From Prevotella sp. P2-180 (GTDB taxonomy: Bacteria; Bacteroidota; Bacteroidia; Bacteroidales; Bacteroidaceae), in assembly GCF_002251435.1 (NCBI RefSeq), contig NZ_NPJI01000092.1, forward strand, positions 1-40,831: a DNA stretch of 40,831 nt, read 5' to 3'. This document shows positions 14,381 through 23,088 of the stretch, piece by piece. Below the pieces are notes generated by a model that did no database searches, was not told the origin of the DNA, and saw only the letters and a list, made by a program, of their open reading frames with translations. Both the position numbers and the translations under genes were made by a program. Numbering within the stretch: the stretch's first letter is position 1; the number at the start of each line of letters is the position of its first letter.

Positions 14381-16222
14381 TCAATTTTGATTTTGATACA
14401 ATGATGATTTCATACAAAATAGTTCATGTAATTTTTTACAGTACACAAATGTCGCGGATTTCGGCAGTTTCTGAATTTGTTCATTGAGTAACGGTATCAA
14501 ACCTGCGACAAAATCCTTATCCGCCATAAAACATTCTTTAAACTCATACCTGACGGTGAAGAATTGAAGGAATTCTCCTTTCCTGCAATTTTTAGCATTA
14601 AGGAATAAGTCCATGAATTCATTGGGAGATATTGCTTCGAAAAGATTAGCGCATAACCCTTTGTAATTGATCATTGGCTTAATGCTATTCTGGTCTTTAA
14701 TTATTTCCAAAAATTCTTGCTTGTTATTATCAATATAAAGCTTAAAGTTCCTTTCTTTCACCATCTTTATCAATGATTCGAACTCATCCGTTTTGGCATT
14801 TTGGAAGCTACTATAAATTCCATCTACATCATTAATATAAGTATCAAATGAACATGTTTTTATAGCCTCCGCAAATAAATCAAAGATTTCCTCAATTGGT
14901 ATATCAATAGATATGAATTCAAACTTAACCAATCTTTGAATAGCAAGAAAGAATATTGGATAATCCGTAATTATCAAAGCTCTTTTATTTACAAGACTAA
15001 ATGCCTTCAATACAAAACATCTCAGTTCATTATCATCCGTATTCCAAAAATCAGTGATTTTTTTGTATATCAGTTGTATTTCATTACCCTGGTCCTTGAT
15101 TAATTCAGATTCGATGTTTCTTATGTCTTCTCGTATCTTATTCTCATCACAATAGCCAGTAACAAGATAATCCACGAGGGCAGAACTACATCCCCAAACA
15201 AATGTATTGCAAAAATACCCTTTTTTCACCTGTTTTAGATATGCTAATTCAGGCGACTCTTCATGTTCATCCTTTCCACTGTCAATATAGTTGTTGAGCT
15301 GTTCTATAGTATCTATCTCGTACGCCCAGCTTCTATCGATTTTCAGTAGCGACTTCAGCTTTACCTTATCATTATCCTTTCGATATTCAATGCAATACAT
15401 CATAGATAATAATAGCATATAATTCTCTATGAGATCTTTGTTTACGAATGCAACCGTAGTCCTAACATAATCAAAGATCCTCTCAAATACATCCAAGTTG
15501 AATTTCAATGTACGAAGATTTCTACATTCCACATTATTATATATTGCATCAATATAATAGCTTTGCTTTTCAAGATATTCTCTATATGCTCCAACCATTT
15601 CATTAGCAAAAGCTTTAACAAGGTCATTTATCTTCGGATGAATAGTATTTGTAAATCTAATCAGCTTTTCTTTATATCGCTTATAATCATCACTCTTTAT
15701 TTCCTTATCGTTAGCAATAAACACCACCTTTACATGGTCAGTCTCTATCAAATTGTTAATGTAGCCAAGCAGTTCAATAAGAACATCTTCATTTACCCTC
15801 TCAAGGTCATCAAAGCAAAGCACGTAGTCATCAAGATTAATGGAGATGTCACTAAATACATTGTCTATATCTTCTTTATTTACATCACCGATATTAAAGA
15901 AATTACCAACCTTATTAACGACAAGCCCTGCCAACTTTGCACCAGTCTTAACATATTTATTTCTAAACAAAGGAGTTGTCTCTTCAAATATTCTTGCCCT
16001 TAATTCCGCTGATGAACTGATACCAAATAAAGAAATGGTAGCAGTCTTATATTTCTTTGGATCTTCTGCTGTATTTTCTGGGTAATCAATGTCAGTGACT
16101 ATTCCTGTCAAAACATTATTCCAATACCAAGACTTTCCCGATCCCCACTCACCATCTATCATGATGGCATAGTCCGTATCTTTGGCATTGACATAGTCTG
16201 TTATGATTCTGTCTATTTCCAT
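14381..16222 (-). CDS. KAP-family P-loop NTPase
   Basis: This 613-residue protein has a clear Walker A (GEWGSGKS, 24-31) and Walker B (YVLCFDDLER, 133-142), the arrangement of KAP P-loop NTPases. ISLFGISSSAELRARIFEE follows the nucleotide site, as is common in this family. The C-terminal 400 residues are helical with no motif I recognise. KAP NTPases are STAND-like ATPases, often part of phage-defence or membrane-associated systems. The classic two membrane helices within the NTPase domain are not obvious, and a separate membrane protein is encoded upstream. It is the third gene of a compact cassette (20 bp after the 16243 gene) placed inside the polysaccharide operon. Confidence 0.85.
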   Translation of the reverse strand: MEIDRIITDYVNAKDTDYAIMIDGEWGSGKSWYWNNVLTGIVTDIDYPENTAEDPKKYKTATISLFGISSSAELRARIFEETTPLFRNKYVKTGAKLAGLVVNKVGNFFNIGDVNKEDIDNVFSDISINLDDYVLCFDDLERVNEDVLIELLGYINNLIETDHVKVVFIANDKEIKSDDYKRYKEKLIRFTNTIHPKINDLVKAFANEMVGAYREYLEKQSYYIDAIYNNVECRNLRTLKFNLDVFERIFDYVRTTVAFVNKDLIENYMLLLSMMYCIEYRKDNDKVKLKSLLKIDRSWAYEIDTIEQLNNYIDSGKDEHEESPELAYLKQVKKGYFCNTFVWGCSSALVDYLVTGYCDENKIREDIRNIESELIKDQGNEIQLIYKKITDFWNTDDNELRCFVLKAFSLVNKRALIITDYPIFFLAIQRLVKFEFISIDIPIEEIFDLFAEAIKTCSFDTYINDVDGIYSSFQNAKTDEFESLIKMVKERNFKLYIDNNKQEFLEIIKDQNSIKPMINYKGLCANLFEAISPNEFMDLFLNAKNCRKGEFLQFFTVRYEFKECFMADKDFVAGLIPLLNEQIQKLPKSATFVYCKKLHELFCMKSSLYQNQN

Positions 16223-16242
16223 ATTTCACTATTTATTTCTTT

Positions 16243-16857
16243 TCATCTCCATACCACATATACACAATAATTATCTGACTCAGACATATTATCATTTAAG
16301 CTCTTCCGGCCATCTTTCTTATTGTCACATTTGGGATCATTGATAACATTGTTTATTATTTCTGATTCCGCTAGACTAACTAAATCCCGGTTTTTATTAG
16401 AAAACAGTGATGTTATATTTGGATATACATCCTTATAGTCGGGTTGATTACGACGTTCTTCAGGTGGCAATCCTGTCTTTCCTATTTTAAACGATGTTGA
16501 TTTTTTTATGATTATTGCCAGTTTAAACAGACTTGCACCAAGTAAACTATCAAAAGTAAGCCCACCCTCTGATTTATTAATTATTCGTTCAATCCAATCC
16601 CATGCTTTCTGAGGAAGGAATCCATTGCAATTCGAAATATTTACTTCCAGTAATATATATCTAATACCATTTAATGCTGCATCTAAACTTTTAGATAATA
16701 TATCAGCATTATTTGTATTTGCAACAATAATATATGAAGATTTAATATAATGGAACCAATTTTTTACTAAAGCATTTTTCGTAACCCCATTATGGAGGGA
16801 ACGAATATCACTTATGCTGTCTCTATCAAAAGACAATATAAAAACACTATTCTTCAT
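16243..16857 (-). CDS. Protein of KAP cassette, unknown function
   Basis: I prefer the ATG at 16857 (204 residues, MKNSVFILSFDRDS) to the one at 16881, because it leaves a shorter overlap with the upstream gene. The N-terminal about 90 residues follow a pattern I know from small proteins loosely annotated SinR-like: a beta-strand FILSFD, then NWFHYIKSSYIIVANT, a YILLEVNI strand and GFLPQKAWDWI. The next segment, FKIGKTGLPPEERRNQPDY, resembles part of a GIY-YIG-type nuclease core (KIGKT-x-x-x-x-RR), but the GIY and YIG strands are not evident. Function is therefore open. It lies between a membrane protein and the KAP NTPase. Confidence 0.6.
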   Translation of the reverse strand: MKNSVFILSFDRDSISDIRSLHNGVTKNALVKNWFHYIKSSYIIVANTNNADILSKSLDAALNGIRYILLEVNISNCNGFLPQKAWDWIERIINKSEGGLTFDSLLGASLFKLAIIIKKSTSFKIGKTGLPPEERRNQPDYKDVYPNITSLFSNKNRDLVSLAESEIINNVINDPKCDNKKDGRKSLNDNMSESDNYCVYVVWR

Positions 16858-17239
16858 CTTCTTCAACCTCCTTATTTTCAATTAAATTGGGACTAGAATA
16901 CGGAACATTAATTACATTTTCCACATTGGTCGGTAGCAAGCCATCTTTGTCTCCCAACAATTCTATTGCTTGCTTACGTATATGAAAATTCTCAGATCGT
17001 AGATAGTCTGGATTCTTTATCATAAAAAAGACATAAGTTATTATTGTGAGTAAAAGAACCAATGATATTATTACAATTATGGTAATCTGACATAGCATAT
17101 TAATATCAAAATATGCGCATCCTACTAAAAGCAACAACAATAATAACAATACTCTCCATAGTTTATCAGGAACACCTTTAACAGTAATTGTTCCGATTGA
17201 ATTATTAACCCTATTAATCAATGGAAAAAGTGAATTCAT
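16847..17239 (-). CDS. Small two-helix membrane protein of KAP cassette
   Basis: With the ATG at 17239 the product is 130 residues; a longer GTG start at 17293 is possible but less likely. Two adjacent hydrophobic segments (RVLLLLLLLLVGCAYF and TIIVIISLVLLLTIITYVFF) are followed by a cytosolic, acidic tail ending EVEEDEE. I do not recognise a family. It overlaps the next gene by 11 bp, so the two are coupled. It could anchor the KAP system at the membrane; that is inference from gene order. Confidence 0.6.
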   Translation of the reverse strand: MNSLFPLINRVNNSIGTITVKGVPDKLWRVLLLLLLLLVGCAYFDINMLCQITIIVIISLVLLLTIITYVFFMIKNPDYLRSENFHIRKQAIELLGDKDGLLPTNVENVINVPYSSPNLIENKEVEEDEE

Positions 17240-17311
17240 AATTTGATTGTTTATAAAATAAACATATAAAAACTCAGAAGTATTAAATGTCACGTAAATA
17301 ATATTTGAAGA

Positions 17312-18265
17312 CTATCTCAACTTTGCTAATAGACGATACGTGGTGATAAATGACAATGGAGATAATCTCACAGCCCAATATAACAAACGAGGTTTCAAAT
17401 CAATAGCATTCTTCATTATACTCCAGAATTCAGGATGCTGTTTCATGATTTGCTCTATTAACCTTTCTCCTTCTTTACCATTGTCAATGCCATAATTTAG
17501 CATTTCTGTAATATGGTGAGCCATGTGATTGTGAAAACCCTTTTTTATCACATCGTCTTTAATCGTTTTGGAATAATCATAAAGAATCTTCATGTTATCC
17601 CATAGGTCATATATTCGCTTTTTGTCAACGACAGTTGTAATGCTGCCAGAACGAAGAAGATAGTGATAGACTGGTTTCCTGTATAATATGATATTATGAG
17701 CTTCATTCAATACGACTGGAGTGAATAAAGTGTCTTCATGTTTTATACCCTCCTTGAAATATAGATTATTCTTTACCAAGAATTCTCTTCTATGTATATA
17801 AAATGGCGCACCATCTGCAAATCCATATTTAAAAAGAGTTTTTTTATCTTTAACTTCTTCTCCAAAAATATTTGCACCTACACTTCTGTTCCCTTCGGGG
17901 ACAAACCCAGAAAACGCGATTAAATCCGTCTCTTGACCAACAGAAGACAAAATACTTTTTAGGCAATTCTCTGTTATCCAGTCATCGCTATCAACAAACC
18001 ACAGAAATTCTCCTTTGGCTTCTCTGATTCCCCTATTCCTTGTTCCAGACAATCCCTTGTTTTTGTGGCTCGCCACGTTCACATTAGAGTAAGTTTTGGC
18101 AAGTCTATTAAGAATGTCAAGCGTATTGTCCTTAGATTCGTCATTATATGCCAGAATCTCATAATCCTCTTGGGGTATATCCTGATTTTCAAGACTAACA
18201 ATACACTTTTCTACATATTCTTCCACATTGTAGCAAGGGACAATTATTGATAGTTTCATTTTCAT
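17312..18265 (-). CDS. GT2-family glycosyltransferase
   Basis: This 317-residue GT-A enzyme begins LSIIVPCYNVEEYVEKCI and has YEILAYNDESKDNT for nucleotide binding and LWFVDSDDWITENC with the DxD metal site. It transfers a sugar from a nucleotide donor onto the growing repeat unit. The start overlaps the pyruvyltransferase stop by 4 bp (ATGA), showing translational coupling. An alternative Met is two codons in. The KAP cassette follows, with its likely first ATG 72 bp downstream of this gene's stop. Confidence 0.85.
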   Translation of the reverse strand: MKMKLSIIVPCYNVEEYVEKCIVSLENQDIPQEDYEILAYNDESKDNTLDILNRLAKTYSNVNVASHKNKGLSGTRNRGIREAKGEFLWFVDSDDWITENCLKSILSSVGQETDLIAFSGFVPEGNRSVGANIFGEEVKDKKTLFKYGFADGAPFYIHRREFLVKNNLYFKEGIKHEDTLFTPVVLNEAHNIILYRKPVYHYLLRSGSITTVVDKKRIYDLWDNMKILYDYSKTIKDDVIKKGFHNHMAHHITEMLNYGIDNGKEGERLIEQIMKQHPEFWSIMKNAIDLKPRLLYWAVRLSPLSFITTYRLLAKLR

Positions 18266-19386
18266 ATATTCTCTTTAAGAAAACATTTTGATTTATTTAT
18301 ATAAGAATGTATAAGCTTTTCTTGATCGGCTGAATACGTCTCATCCCAATCAATTTCATATTTGCCTCCGTCGTTATGCACCAAGCGATTATTCAATCCC
18401 ATACCAGTTAACGTATCTGTTATACGGCTGTCTGAGTGGTTTTTGGGCGGGGCAACAGAGACAAAGGATTTACGATATATAATTGAGAACATAGTGCCAT
18501 GAAAAGAACTTGTTACTACGGCCTTCGCATGCTTAAATAACCACACGAATTCATTAGGCCCAAGATTGCATAATTTGCGGTCACCTGCATCCAGCTTTTT
18601 AAACATGTGGTCAATAAGAATTATTCCGCATCCATAATGTTGCTTTGCCGAATTTATAATTTCCGAAATAGCAGGCTCGGCAGAGAAGTTATATTCCAAT
18701 TGATGTACAAGGATAAAATCATCCGATATGTTAATTTTTGATTGTTCAGCCAGCTTGTCATAATCAGAAACATCTAACAATAACGTTGGGTCGCAAGTGT
18801 TTAAAATTTCAACATTGTTGCCAAGATGCATATTTCTTAATAGTGGAACAGACGAGATTTCTCTAACTCCAATTGCACTGTATCTTGACAATTGGTTCTC
18901 AAGTCGTTTCTTATATTCCGTAGTAAGAGTATTTGTTGTTACACTTGCTCCAAATGAGATAATTTTCTTTCCTTTTGGAGCGAAGTCGCAGAAGAAAGAA
19001 TTGTCATCATATATCTTATTCTCATTCCATACCTGGTCTGAGCCTGTTATATATATATCATAATGGAAAGTATAATTATGTAGTTCCGATATAGTGCAGT
19101 ATCTTTTAGCACTCAACGACATGTGTTCTTTTCTAAAAGACTTAAATTTCTGATTTCTTTTAAGAAAGAATTCAAGTAACAAAGAACGTAATAACTCGCG
19201 ACTTTTTAACTTTAAACGTTCCTTCCAAGAAGGCATGGAGCATTTTAAGTGGTACTTGTTTGGAAACACATAATCGATTATCTCGACATTATGTCCAAGT
19301 TTTTTCAAATACTCTACCAATGCAAATGCCTGAAGCGCAGAACCATAGTTCTGTACCCTGTGCATTGTAATTATTCCTATTCTCAT
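18262..19386 (-). CDS. Polysaccharide pyruvyltransferase family protein
   Basis: This 374-residue protein, using the ATG at 19386 (MRIGIITMHR), has the PF04230 family's conserved parts: NYGSALQAFALVEYLKKLG at the start, YDIYITGSDQVWN in the middle and VVTSSFHGTMFSII near the C-terminus. Enzymes of this family transfer pyruvate from phosphoenolpyruvate to a sugar as a ketal, giving the polymer negative charge. The start codon overlaps the upstream SDR stop by one base (TAATG), so translation here may depend on ribosomes reaching the end of the SDR frame. Because the SDR is out of frame in this sequence, expression of this gene could be reduced too. Confidence 0.85.
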   Translation of the reverse strand: MRIGIITMHRVQNYGSALQAFALVEYLKKLGHNVEIIDYVFPNKYHLKCSMPSWKERLKLKSRELLRSLLLEFFLKRNQKFKSFRKEHMSLSAKRYCTISELHNYTFHYDIYITGSDQVWNENKIYDDNSFFCDFAPKGKKIISFGASVTTNTLTTEYKKRLENQLSRYSAIGVREISSVPLLRNMHLGNNVEILNTCDPTLLLDVSDYDKLAEQSKINISDDFILVHQLEYNFSAEPAISEIINSAKQHYGCGIILIDHMFKKLDAGDRKLCNLGPNEFVWLFKHAKAVVTSSFHGTMFSIIYRKSFVSVAPPKNHSDSRITDTLTGMGLNNRLVHNDGGKYEIDWDETYSADQEKLIHSYINKSKCFLKENI

Positions 19387-20226
19387 TAATGCCAAATATT
19401 TTTAGTTGTACATCCACCATCGCATGTAATAACCTCTCCACCTATTATTCGAGATGCATCACACAAAAGCCAAGTTGCGACTTCTGCAATTTCTGATGGA
19501 TAAAAGTATCTGCCACATGGGGCATTGCAATACATATTTCCATCATCCGTGTCAATGTATGATTTAGTCAGCTCTGTCGGTGACATTCCTGGAGCAATGG
19601 CAATCACTCTTAATCCCTTTGCATAGTGCTCACGATTTAACTTAGCTACCATTGAACTTATTCCTGCTTTTGCAATTCCGTATGGGATCTCACTTGGAGC
19701 ATTTCCAGTCATACTTGATATGAACAATAGATTTCTATTACTACGGTTATCATTGCATATTTTTATAAAAGCTTGTGCCAAAAAGAAGTTAGCTCGCATC
19801 AGAATGTTCATTTGGGTATCGTATCCTTCTATTGTCACATTTTCAATACCACACTCATGTAATGAAATACCTGCATTACAAACTAGACAATCAATTGAGC
19901 CTAATAATTTTGTCGCCTTAACTAAAAAGGACTCAGAATCTTCAACTTTCGAGACATCATGCTTCAAATACAAGCATCTTTCACCTAATTGTTCTGATAC
20001 AATCTTAAGTTTACTTTCATTACGTCCGCAAATTAACACTACAGCTCCCTCCTTTATGAATTTTTTTGCCATTTCAAGTCCAAATCCACTACCCCCCCCC
20101 AGTTATTACAATTCGTTTATTTTCAAGCCTATGGGCATTACTGATAGAAGCGATAGAAACCTTCACATTTCCACGTGGTGTTAATACGAAATTGATGGCT
20201 TTTTTGACTGTTTTTTTTATATTCAT
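19386..20226 (-). pseudogene. SDR oxidoreductase, out of frame at a G9 tract (candidate phase-variable gene)
   Basis: A short-chain dehydrogenase/reductase is encoded in two frames. The true start is the ATG at 20226 (MNIKKTVKKAINFV), and the frame runs through RIVITGGG into a run of nine G (coding strand) at 20100-20092, then meets a TAG. With eight G the frame would continue as TGGGSGFGLEMAKKF, restoring the cofactor motif TGxxxGxG and joining the downstream 228-residue frame, which has NAG, the SSM serine and the catalytic YGIAK (Y-x3-K). A full product would have 279 residues. It lies 9 bp after the TPP enzyme and is probably its partner reductase. The break is either a switched-off state, a mutation or a sequencing error. 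Confidence 0.8.
20092..20100. repeat. Homopolymer G9/C9 tract in SDR gene
   Basis: Nine C on the plus strand (nine G in the coding strand), exactly at the glycine-rich nucleotide-binding loop. A run of 8 (or 11) would be in frame; 9 gives an immediate stop. Confidence 0.9.
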
Positions 20227-20235
20227 ATGGATAAA

Positions 20236-22005
20236 CTACTTTAGTTTGTTTATAATATTGTCTATGGTTTTATACCCAACCTTACTAACAATTTTCTCTT
20301 TCACAACTCTTTTAATTCCCTCATTAGTGGTCTCTCTCAAGTTGAATCTCTCCATTTTATGTGTATTCGTGGCATCTATTTCCATATCAGAGAATGCTTC
20401 AATAAAGATAGGAGAATCCGATGTGTTATCAAGGAAAACTCTCATCGCTTCATCAAATTCTGCATCATTATGAACGGCAAAATATTTGAAGCCAACAGAC
20501 TCGACCCAACCCTTAGCTTCTGTTGTATGTGCAGCGCTGGTGTGCAAATCCATTGTTGGGTCTATTGCAAGTGTTGTGCTGTAATGGAATTCCCCGCCTC
20601 CATAGTTATTTACCATCAAAATACGCGCTGTTTTAGGAATGTGTCTAATACGCATAGCACCCATATCATAGAAGAAACTCAAATCTCCAATTATCAGGAA
20701 ACTAAGTCTGTCTGAAGTAACTGCTTGACCGATAAATGAAGATAAACAACCGTCGATACCGTGTGTACCTATATTGGAATAAACCTTGATAGTACGATTT
20801 GGCAAACCGCAATAGTTCACTATTCGAATGCTATTGTTTATACTTAAATGTAATATACTATGGTCTGGTATTTGCGCAGCTAACTTTCTTATAACCGTAT
20901 TGTTTGAGTATGGCAGTTCTGGTATTTCAATATCTTCAACGAAATTTTTGACTTTACATAAGTATTCATTGTCCTTCTCTTCTTCTGAGGCATTTTCTAT
21001 AAAATATCTCAAGAAATATTCTTGCGAACACTCAAATACCTTAGTTAGACTCTTATACATATCAACAACATTGCCACTTTCCTCGACTCCCCAATGTTCA
21101 AATCGTCCTGACTTTTGTCTTAGTTGTGCCTTAATTCCTGACATAACATTAGTTCCAAGAGATATTACTATCTCGGGCAAAAAATCTGCAAAAGCTTTTG
21201 ATGACAACGTATGTGTGTCAAAAGGCAAGAACGGATTAATTGCATCCTCCACCTCAATATTTGACATATACTCTGCAAGTAGAACGTTTTTGTATTTCTC
21301 CCCAAATAACTTTAGCAAGTTGTTAAGTTCTGGAGATGTATAGTTATTCTGGCCACATATTATCATTATGCGCTTTTTACTATTAAGAATTTCTGCACAA
21401 GATTTCCATTCTTTTGCTGGTGTCTCGTAAGAGTACAGATCTATTTTTCTCGCATTGAGTAAGTCTGGCTCATTACATCTTGAATAATAGGAAAGCATCG
21501 GTATGTTTATTTGTACAGGACCCTTTCCATGTTGATATGTTGAAATAATAGCCTCATTTACTAACCTTTCACAGAACCACAAGTCTTCATCTGTATTTAT
21601 TATGGGAAGATTAACACACTTTTTAACAAAGTTTCCATACATGCCCACTTGATCAATCATTTGGTCCTCTCTTTGATTGAGAAGAGCAGGATTACGATCA
21701 CTTGTCAAAACTATCAACTGACCTCCCTGATGATATGCTTCTGCAATTGCAGGAAAGTAGTTACACGTTGCAGTTGAAGAAGTGCAAGATATAACAACTG
21801 GTTCGTTTAATCTTAATGACATTCCTAATGCCATGTAAGCCGCACTTCTTTCATCTACAACTGAATAGCATACAAAAAAAGAGTCATTTTCTACCGATTG
21901 GACAAAAGGTATATTCCTTGTACCTGCTGAAAGAACAAGGTGACGTATATTATTCTGCTTAAGTAATGATATTATTACTTGATAACTTTTTAAAGGTGTA
22001 TACAT
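20236..22005 (-). CDS. MenD-like thiamine-diphosphate enzyme
   Basis: This 589-residue protein has the complete layout of ThDP enzymes. The catalytic glutamate lies in VVDERSAAYMALGMS (E52), a central domain follows, and the C-terminal ThDP/metal site reads GDLSFFYDMGAM...MVNNYGGGEF. The GDLSF-YD and NNYGG wording is closest to MenD (SEPHCHC synthase), but no other menaquinone gene is near. In polysaccharide loci, ThDP enzymes add a two- or more-carbon unit to a keto sugar or make an unusual acid (YerE makes branched yersiniose, for example). The SDR that follows after 9 bp would reduce the product. The substrate is not deducible. The start is an ATG 18 bp after the acyltransferase stop. Confidence 0.8.
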   Translation of the reverse strand: MYTPLKSYQVIISLLKQNNIRHLVLSAGTRNIPFVQSVENDSFFVCYSVVDERSAAYMALGMSLRLNEPVVISCTSSTATCNYFPAIAEAYHQGGQLIVLTSDRNPALLNQREDQMIDQVGMYGNFVKKCVNLPIINTDEDLWFCERLVNEAIISTYQHGKGPVQINIPMLSYYSRCNEPDLLNARKIDLYSYETPAKEWKSCAEILNSKKRIMIICGQNNYTSPELNNLLKLFGEKYKNVLLAEYMSNIEVEDAINPFLPFDTHTLSSKAFADFLPEIVISLGTNVMSGIKAQLRQKSGRFEHWGVEESGNVVDMYKSLTKVFECSQEYFLRYFIENASEEEKDNEYLCKVKNFVEDIEIPELPYSNNTVIRKLAAQIPDHSILHLSINNSIRIVNYCGLPNRTIKVYSNIGTHGIDGCLSSFIGQAVTSDRLSFLIIGDLSFFYDMGAMRIRHIPKTARILMVNNYGGGEFHYSTTLAIDPTMDLHTSAAHTTEAKGWVESVGFKYFAVHNDAEFDEAMRVFLDNTSDSPIFIEAFSDMEIDATNTHKMERFNLRETTNEGIKRVVKEKIVSKVGYKTIDNIINKLK

Positions 22006-22023
22006 AATTTTAACTTTAAATAA

Positions 22024-23088
22024 TTAATAACTTAAAGACAACCATCGAGTCCTTTTATAACCACTAAGTTTTAGAATTATACTGGATGATATGTAGCAAA
22101 TAGATAGAACAATTAAATAGCCTGGTATGAAACCTACATAATCTGCTAAAGATACATATTCTAATTGAGTAATTCTTTTAATAATGAATGAACTTGTAAA
22201 AATAATTATGAAATGAAGCATAAAAAATAGAACACTCATTTTCCGCAATTTATACAATGTCTTGTTTTGCTTAATTTTCATTGATCCTGCAGTAATAACA
22301 TATAAACAAGTTAATACAATTATGAGAATTATATTAAGCCACTTCAATCCAAAGCTACAATTAAATACATACAAGATGGTCGAAAACAAACTCAATAACA
22401 ACCATAAAACAGCCTTATTATTTCTCGCCTTTATTATTATTTTTTGCATATTATCTGAACTAAACCATACACCTATGCCAACCCATCCAAGGCTTGAACA
22501 AATAGTTAGAGACAGTTCTTCACGTAGTACTGTTTGTAACCAACCATAAAATACGACATAATCCGGAGGTAATATATCATGCCATGAAATATAAAGAAGC
22601 AAAATTACAGAGCAGGTTAAAATGCAATTAAGAACGTATTTAAATTTCAAAAAGACCGTATAAATAACGACTGCGAAAGCCAAAGAAGAAAAGAACCAAG
22701 ATCCAGAGTATGTATATCTTAGTAAAATGTCCAATATTAGCCTAACAAAATCCCCCCCCCCGGCATCAATGAAATAATGGTGATTCTTCTGTATAAAGGG
22801 GATGTTCATGATGAACCAGAAACAATATAGCGTACATATACGTTTTAGATATTGTTTTAGAATGGAAAATCGTTGACTTATATTTTTGCGAACTTTTACA
22901 AAAAAAAACATTGACGATAAAACAAAAAACACAGGAACTGCTATATATACGACCGGCTGTACCCAAGTACAAAACCATGGACCATAAAAAGCGTTCGTAT
23001 GAATCGCCACAATCAATAACGCCATTATGAATTTGAGCAAATCATAAGAATTACCAACATTCGTGTTTAAATTAACCATTTTTATCAT
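22024..23088 (-). CDS. Acyltransferase family 3 membrane protein (in frame at G10 tract)
   Basis: This 354-residue integral membrane protein has about ten hydrophobic segments and the N-terminal KFIMALLIVAIHTNAF, where the His is the conserved active-site residue of the family (OafA type, PF01757). It would O-acetylate or otherwise acylate the polysaccharide. The start overlaps the WbsX stop by 4 bp. At about residue 110 (FIDAGGGDF) the coding strand has ten consecutive G (22761-22752), and further upstream a T9 run (22908-22900) encodes FFF. Both are in frame here. Gain or loss of one base at the G10 run would cut the protein after about a third of its length. Confidence 0.85.
   Translation of the reverse strand: MIKMVNLNTNVGNSYDLLKFIMALLIVAIHTNAFYGPWFCTWVQPVVYIAVPVFFVLSSMFFFVKVRKNISQRFSILKQYLKRICTLYCFWFIMNIPFIQKNHHYFIDAGGGDFVRLILDILLRYTYSGSWFFSSLAFAVVIYTVFLKFKYVLNCILTCSVILLLYISWHDILPPDYVVFYGWLQTVLREELSLTICSSLGWVGIGVWFSSDNMQKIIIKARNNKAVLWLLLSLFSTILYVFNCSFGLKWLNIILIIVLTCLYVITAGSMKIKQNKTLYKLRKMSVLFFMLHFIIIFTSSFIIKRITQLEYVSLADYVGFIPGYLIVLSICYISSSIILKLSGYKRTRWLSLSY
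22752..22761. repeat. Homopolymer G10/C10 tract in acyltransferase gene
   Basis: Ten C on the plus strand, coding for Gly-Gly-Gly plus the first base of Asp. The frame is intact at this length. Confidence 0.9.
22900..22908. repeat. A9/T9 tract in acyltransferase gene
   Basis: Nine A on the plus strand encode Phe-Phe-Phe. This is less unusual than the G/C runs in such AT-rich DNA, but it is a second possible slippage site in the same gene. Confidence 0.6.
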
